Origin: Tanypteryx hageni
Lineage: Eukaryota > Arthropoda > Insecta > Odonata > Petaluridae
Direction: 5' to 3'
NCBI GenBank assembly: GCA_028673005.1
Contig: CM054113.1
Location: 71,930,500-71,994,499 of the forward strand
DNA length: 64,000 nt
The translations under genes were made by a program, and so were the position numbers. The notes below the pieces were generated by a model that saw nothing but the letters and a program-made list of their open reading frames with translations, searched no databases and was not told where the DNA came from. Positions 59,251 through 64,000 of the stretch are shown piece by piece. Numbering within the stretch: the stretch's first letter is position 1; each line of letters opens with the position of its first letter.

Positions 59251-62150
59251 CGCGTAATGTTGGACGTTTTGTTCGCTATACGCGCCGGATTTTTTCTTCT
59301 TTTTTTAGCTAATATTTTTTATCGTAAACTCGGTAAAATATATAGCATTTTTTTTCTTTTTGAATTGGATTAAAAGTGAAACTATAACATTAAGAACAAT
59401 TTTTTTTGTTTCTAATTCGTAAAATTAATACAAGTTTGAATGTACACATTCATGCACACACACTCAAAACGCGTCAACATACGTAATGTTTTTATTCACT
59501 GACGTTGAATTAAACTGAATTTCCTATTTTCTGATTTATTACATTGGCACTATCTTCTAACAGCGCACATAATTTATGTTACTAATTTCAGTTATATATT
59601 ACAATTGGCAATATCTACCGAGAAATTAACCATAATTTACCCTATTTCATCATTTGCGTGCCTATAACCTTGTTAAATACTTCGTGAGACAGCGAATAAC
59701 TTTATATAGTTAACTCATTCGCTGTACATTAATCGCATGTGATGCATCGATCTCAAAGATTATGAGCATGTTATGCATCAAATGTGATATATTGAGATTT
59801 TTTTCAATATGGCTATCATCAAGCTCAAAGTAATGATCGCTAATATGTCTAGAGTGAGTAAACTCGGAAGAAAAATTTTTGGGCAGTGTAGGTGTTAAAA
59901 AGCTTCACATTAGTGACAACTAAAAAATGTAACCTGTTTATTTTGCTGTCTTCTCACGTTTAGGATATTTTGAAACTTTTAATTGGCAAATGGGCGGTGA
60001 TCTCTCTCGAAAAACCGGAGAAGTGACTACAAAGGGAGAAAGGACATTAACACATCTTCCCTCAGCCTCAATATATCCAACACCGGAGCAAAGAGGGAAA
60101 CCCGATGTCGGCATTAGCCTCCTCTCTTCCTCTCTCTCTCTGTTACGAAACGCATTCGATGGCAAAAAGCCACTTAGCGTAGCTACCAGTTCTTTGAGAA
60201 ACGTGTACATAACCATATTTTTGCGTTTATAGTTGTCGAGAGATATGAAACTAGGACGTAATTCATCAAGTCGAGTTTTTCACCCGTTTTCTTCATTAAT
60301 CCTCTTTTAGTGTAGTGTTTCTAGATGTTTATCGTTCCAGTTATTACGGGAAATTATAGCGAAATATTTGAAGAAGGAATTCCATTTATAATTCAACACG
60401 GTATTAAAGCTAGATATAATCACTTTATTTGATTCACAGAGAGTCAGCGAGATGATTACTTTTCTTGGCGTATATTTAAAAATTGGGAAAATGTATTAAT
60501 AGCGGTTGTTGATAGGTTCTGAGGGCGAAACGTATGCATTGCTCAACGTTTGATTGAATCATTGGAATTTTACGGACGTTTTTGTTTTATTTGAACCACT
60601 TTCAACAATTCAATTTGCAAGGATTAGAGCACCTTCTTATTTAGGCAAGTAGAACGAAGCAAGGTTGCTGCTCTATTCAGAATCTACAATTGGTGAATTA
60701 TTATTGAGAACGGCTGCTTTGTAAAATTTATGTTCATCTTGCTCACTAAAGCGACGCATGGGTAAATGAATTATCTTGGTATAAAAAATGATAATTTTCC
60801 GAAATATTCGAATAGTTTTTCAGCGCCTTGTCTTTCGGGAATTACTTTAACAAGAGCTCAGTGAATACAGATGCAAGGCAATCCCATGTATAGACAAAAT
60901 CGCATTAAAACGATTTTTCATTAACATGCATGAAATGTTTCACTGGCTATGTAATTTTATTAAAATGTATTTTTCTCTGCGCTTGGTAATGTATATATGA
61001 TTGCATGAGCATTGGAGAGCGAAGAAAATATATGTGCAAAGATCTGCACGCCAGAATAGTCTGTATGATTGCTCTGTAGATAAATGCATTGATATGAGAA
61101 AGTCATCAAAATTCAGTGGTATACTTTGCGGCAATTGATTTTCAACCAGTCTTCTTATCGAATAAGGGATAACGAAAAATTCGGTAAAAATGACTTTTAG
61201 TAAGTGTTAAAATTGCGTGCACTAAATTCTTTGATGGATTTTTGTCTGCCCATATGCATTTAAAAATAAACATTTTCCTAACTAATAATCATCTAACAAC
61301 TAGAAATTTATGATTAAAATCTCCATAAAATAGAAAAACACGTTTAGCACGCCTATTTTTCCAAAGAAATATTCCTAAAGATATTTATCGTCGTATGTTG
61401 TATCGAAAACCCATTTTCGACGATAAGTGGATGGCGGTAGTCCTTTTTCTCTCTTCGGAGGCAGGAAGTAACATGCCACCACGTCCGTACGAAACGACCT
61501 AATAAAAAAGAACACCAAGATATCTCCGGACACTCTTCCGCGAAAATGTAATTTCTATAACTGAGTTTTTAATATTTCACCGAATTCCCGAAAACAAAAA
61601 ATTCCGTTCTCGCCGTATATCTTACCACTCCATCCAGTCGCGCATTCCTGTCCATCCCTCCACTTTTTACTCGGTACCCTCCTGCCTTCTCCCCCTCATA
61701 TGCTCGCATAATTTCCGGATCATGGTTTAATTATTGGTGACATGAGATTTTAATTATCGGTCACCGGATGAGTCTTTTCTCCCCTCTCTCGTTACCTCCC
61801 GTTTCTTTTTCGAAAAATAAAAATAACGAAACCTCCTCTTGAGAGGGGTATCGTTTAAAAAAAGTCACCATCTCCCTTCCGGAACTCGGAGATATTTTTA
61901 TAAAAACACTCTCCCACTTTAAAAAAATACATTTCCTCCCGCTTCTGAAACCCTTTTCTATCTCTCCCTCTCGCCAGGTAGTTCTCATCCTTCCTGATAC
62001 ATCAGCCTACCTCCCCCGTCCACCCCCGTTCGCATTTGCGAATAAAAGAATTCTCCAGCTATCTCTCTTTCCTTCCCCCCTACCCACCCTCCCCAACCTT
62101 GCCTCCCGAGGGAACAGCCTCCTCTGTTCGGCTCCCTTCAGGAAGCAACA
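59251..62150. other. No gene seen; small hairpin at 59690-59724
   Basis: AT-rich. ACAGCGAAT at 59690 and its inverse ATTCGCTGT ending at about 59725 form a 9-bp stem with a 16-base loop. A CT-rich patch lies at 61980-62110. Opposed short frames at 59938-60232 have no recognisable domain. Confidence 0.5.
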
Positions 62151-62420
62151 AGTCCAGGGGAGAGAAGTGGGCGGCACCGGGGAACGAGAGAGTTAGGGAG
62201 GGATTGGGGGGGGGGGAGAGAAAGCCGGAAGAGCGAGGACTCCGGGTTACTCCCCGAGGGTACGTTAGATAAGGGGAAGCGATTCACCAGGTGAGTTCTG
62301 AGAGATTGGAGGGGGAGGGAGGTAAAGGGAGGGAATGGACGCACGGAGATGGAGGTGAGGGAATTAAAAGAGAGAAAGGAACGTAATGGAACAGAAGAGA
62401 GAAATTTCAGCGGAAGCATC
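62151..62420 (+). repeat. Purine/G-rich tract
   Basis: A/G-rich plus strand with a poly(G) run near 62205-62215 and GGAGGGGGAGGGAGG near 62309. Opposed open frames are compositional. Confidence 0.78.
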
Positions 62421-62766
62421 TGAAAAATACATCACCTGTCTTTATTCCTAACTGAAAACCCGTGTCCTTCTCCCAAATGCTTGTTCGATACGGGTCCGTT
62501 TCCTTGTCGATTTTTAACGAGTTCTTCACGCAAGGGCGCTGACACACGCAAAATTAATCCTAATAACAAACATTTATGATTTTACATAGAGAATTCGATT
62601 TTTGATGTGGCCGATTACAAAAAAGTGTAAAATCAAGAAAATTAACATTTCATACCCGAATAAAAATATTATACGGATTACTATAGCTATACCAAATAAT
62701 TGGATATAAATTCTACAATACGGTAATAGTGAGACTTAATAGTATCTATAATACATACTTGTATTA
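62421..62766. other. No gene seen; probably 3' part of the Tigger-like element
   Basis: AT-rich sequence downstream of the transposase remnant on the minus strand. It may contain that element's 3' UTR and terminal repeat, but no terminus was identified. Confidence 0.4.
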
Positions 62767-63014
62767 TTAATTCTCTACAAAAAATTGCGTACTTGTTTGT
62801 TTGATTTTATCCGTTCCTTTTAACCTACAAAATTCATTTTCAATCTCATTGCATATCACCATTACACTCTCATTAGTATCACATTTAGAAAAATATTTGT
62901 TTGCTTTTTCTAATCTCTGGAGTGCAGCCAGAAATGTGACAGGTGTAGAATCTTCAACAGCTTCCATCTCTTCTTCTTCGTTCTCTTTAGGCTGTGATAA
63001 CTGTTCATCTAGCG
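62767..63014 (-). pseudogene. Tigger/pogo-type transposase, C-terminal fragment
   Basis: The minus-strand frame reads ALDEQLSQPKENEEEEMEAV, later FLAALQRLEKANKYF and ends KQTSTQFFVEN. This is the usual C-terminal layout of Tigger/jerky-type DDE transposases: an acidic run, a short helical segment with Leu/Ala-rich heptads, and a final KQ..(I/L)..FF-type tail. About 80 residues remain of an expected several hundred. The CENP-B-like DNA-binding and DDE catalytic domains are missing. The reading frame runs into a hAT-like terminus at 63015, so an insertion separates it from the rest of its gene. Confidence 0.7.
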
Positions 63015-63334
63015 CAGGGGTCACCAATCTTCTTACTGAAATGACCAATGACCACATGAAACTTCATGAATCAGTGTGCGGGTCACATAAGACCTTTCAA
63101 ATCGGGCCAAGAGAAAATTTCAGAGCAAATTTTGAGGATTTTTTCGATTCTGTAATATGTCATTCGCCTATATTAAAAGTATATTGCATTCAAGTAGTCG
63201 GAAAAAATCGTTCAGATATAATAAATGATATCTAATAAAAACTTCTGCTGGTAAATCCACAAACCAAAGAAATATATGAGGTAAGCGTTGCGCTGGCAGA
63301 CTGTGGACCGCGGGCCGTATTTTGGAGACCCCCG
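63015..63334. mobile_element. hAT-like insertion interrupting the Tigger transposase
   Basis: The left end is CAGGGGTCACCAATCTTCTT at 63015. The right end, on the minus strand from 63334, is CGGGGGTCTCCAAAATACGG. The first 13 positions agree at 11, and CCGCGGGCC follows, a typical hAT-like terminal layout. The left octamer ATCTAGCG fits the hAT target preference, but the right octamer TAACCATC does not match it. Either the right boundary is displaced or a deletion occurred. No transposase is encoded in the 320 bp. Confidence 0.65.
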
Positions 63335-63508
63335 TAACCATCGCTATACCAAGGTCGAATAAACAACGCTTGTATTTTAACTATATAATAATATCACTGA
63401 ACGAGCGGTCATCTTGATGACATTTATTTAATAGTCCATATTGTTTCCATTTTATCACTTGTTGAAAGCATTGGCACAAAAATTAAAATATATTCTTGAA
63501 AATTATCT

Positions 63509-63552
63509 AAGAAAAATCTAATGTGGCCACCACATGATTTTCTCCATACCTG
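63509..63552 (-). repeat. hAT-like end shared with the element at 36631
   Basis: Minus strand from 63552 reads CAGGTATGGAGAAAATCATG, then TGGTGGCCACATTAGATTTT. Positions 63509-63543 are an inverted copy of 36639-36673, with 33 of 35 bases identical. The partner end on the left is not identified. Confidence 0.6.
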
Positions 63553-63847
63553 CAATATTTTTAAAAATTCCAAATAAGTTGCGTGATAATAAATATTTTA
63601 AGGAACCGAGAGAAAAATTTAGACTTTACAAAGAAAAGAAATAAACTCAAACCATGGCCTTCTGATATTGGATATAGCCACAGAGCTCCAACAATTAAGA
63701 AAATAAAAAAGCGTTACTAATAAGACTAAGCGTAAAGTGTTTACAATAGTCGCCGGTAGGTGGTGTGGTTGTGGCAGCTAAAAAATGTAGTTTTTAAGGT
63801 ATCTCTTAAGCAATGCATTAGGTATATGGAACATGTTTCGAACAAAG

Positions 63848-63874
63848 GTTGTAGAAAATTACATTTTCTACAAC
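63848..63874. repeat. Perfect 11-bp hairpin
   Basis: GTTGTAGAAAA and TTTTCTACAAC flank a 5-base loop. The pairing extends a few bases further with one wobble. No T-run or promoter nearby suggests a function. It may be part of a transposon end. Confidence 0.7.
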
Positions 63875-64000
63875 TTTTATTCCGGTACGTTTTTACATAT
63901 ATCAAATATTAAAGCAAATATTTCAAAATAACGGATAAGTGACAAGAGTAAACACCCACTCGCGATTGACAGATTTTCACCAAATACTAAGCAGGTCTTT

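Overview
The window looks like intergenic or intronic DNA from an arthropod, most likely an insect. Reasons: AT-rich unique sequence, no operon structure or bacterial-style gene packing, a tRNA-derived SINE, an RTE-like LINE with a microsatellite tail, and mariner, pogo/Tigger, piggyBac and hAT class DNA transposon remnants. I found no host protein-coding gene, rRNA or functional tRNA that I can support. The long open frames outside the transposons lie almost entirely in C/T- or A/G-rich low-complexity DNA, where stop codons are rare by composition.

Layout. 1-3.9 kb: pyrimidine/purine tracts, an exact 59-bp tandem duplication, plain AT-rich DNA. 3.96-5.6 kb: a hairpin-bearing repeat with tRNA-like sequence, then a 3'-truncated mariner (minus strand). 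7-11 kb: the largest polypyrimidine domain, interrupted by a (TA)n run. 11.7-12.06 kb: a complete tRNA-derived SINE with target-site duplications. 12.86-13.95 kb: a Tigger-like element. 17.18-18.08 kb: a piggyBac-like deletion derivative flanked by TTAA. 20.3-21.0 kb: a decayed LINE fragment. 21.88-22.51 kb: an unclassified long-TIR element. 22.60-25.14 kb: a hAT element carrying a nested LINE with a near-intact 593-codon reverse transcriptase frame. 25-32 kb: mostly unremarkable, with pyrimidine and purine domains. 32.31-33.41 kb: a second unclassified TIR element with repeated internal motifs. 35.0-37.0 kb: two small hAT-like elements. 38-39.7 kb: a pyrimidine tract and another decayed LINE fragment. 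40.8-49.6 kb: purine-rich and G-rich domains. 49.56-50.11 kb: a mariner-superfamily miniature element that keeps a DNA-binding-domain frame. 52.6-53.35 kb: a hAT miniature element with 8-bp target-site duplications. 53.75 kb: a SINE head. 54.65-55.22 kb: a degenerate ~145-bp tandem array. 56.7-57.0 kb: a duplicated repeat end with (TA)n tails. 58-59.2 kb: polypyrimidine. 62.8-63.55 kb: the C-terminal end of a Tigger/pogo-type transposase cut by a hAT-like insertion, plus another hAT-like end.

Nothing here works together as a pathway. The story is a nested record of transposition on a background of long strand-asymmetric homopurine/homopyrimidine domains. No clearly new biological system was found. 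The best candidates for undescribed sequence families are the elements at 21882-22510 and 32314-33406 and the tandem array at 54655-55220. All calls come from reading the sequence; no database search was possible.
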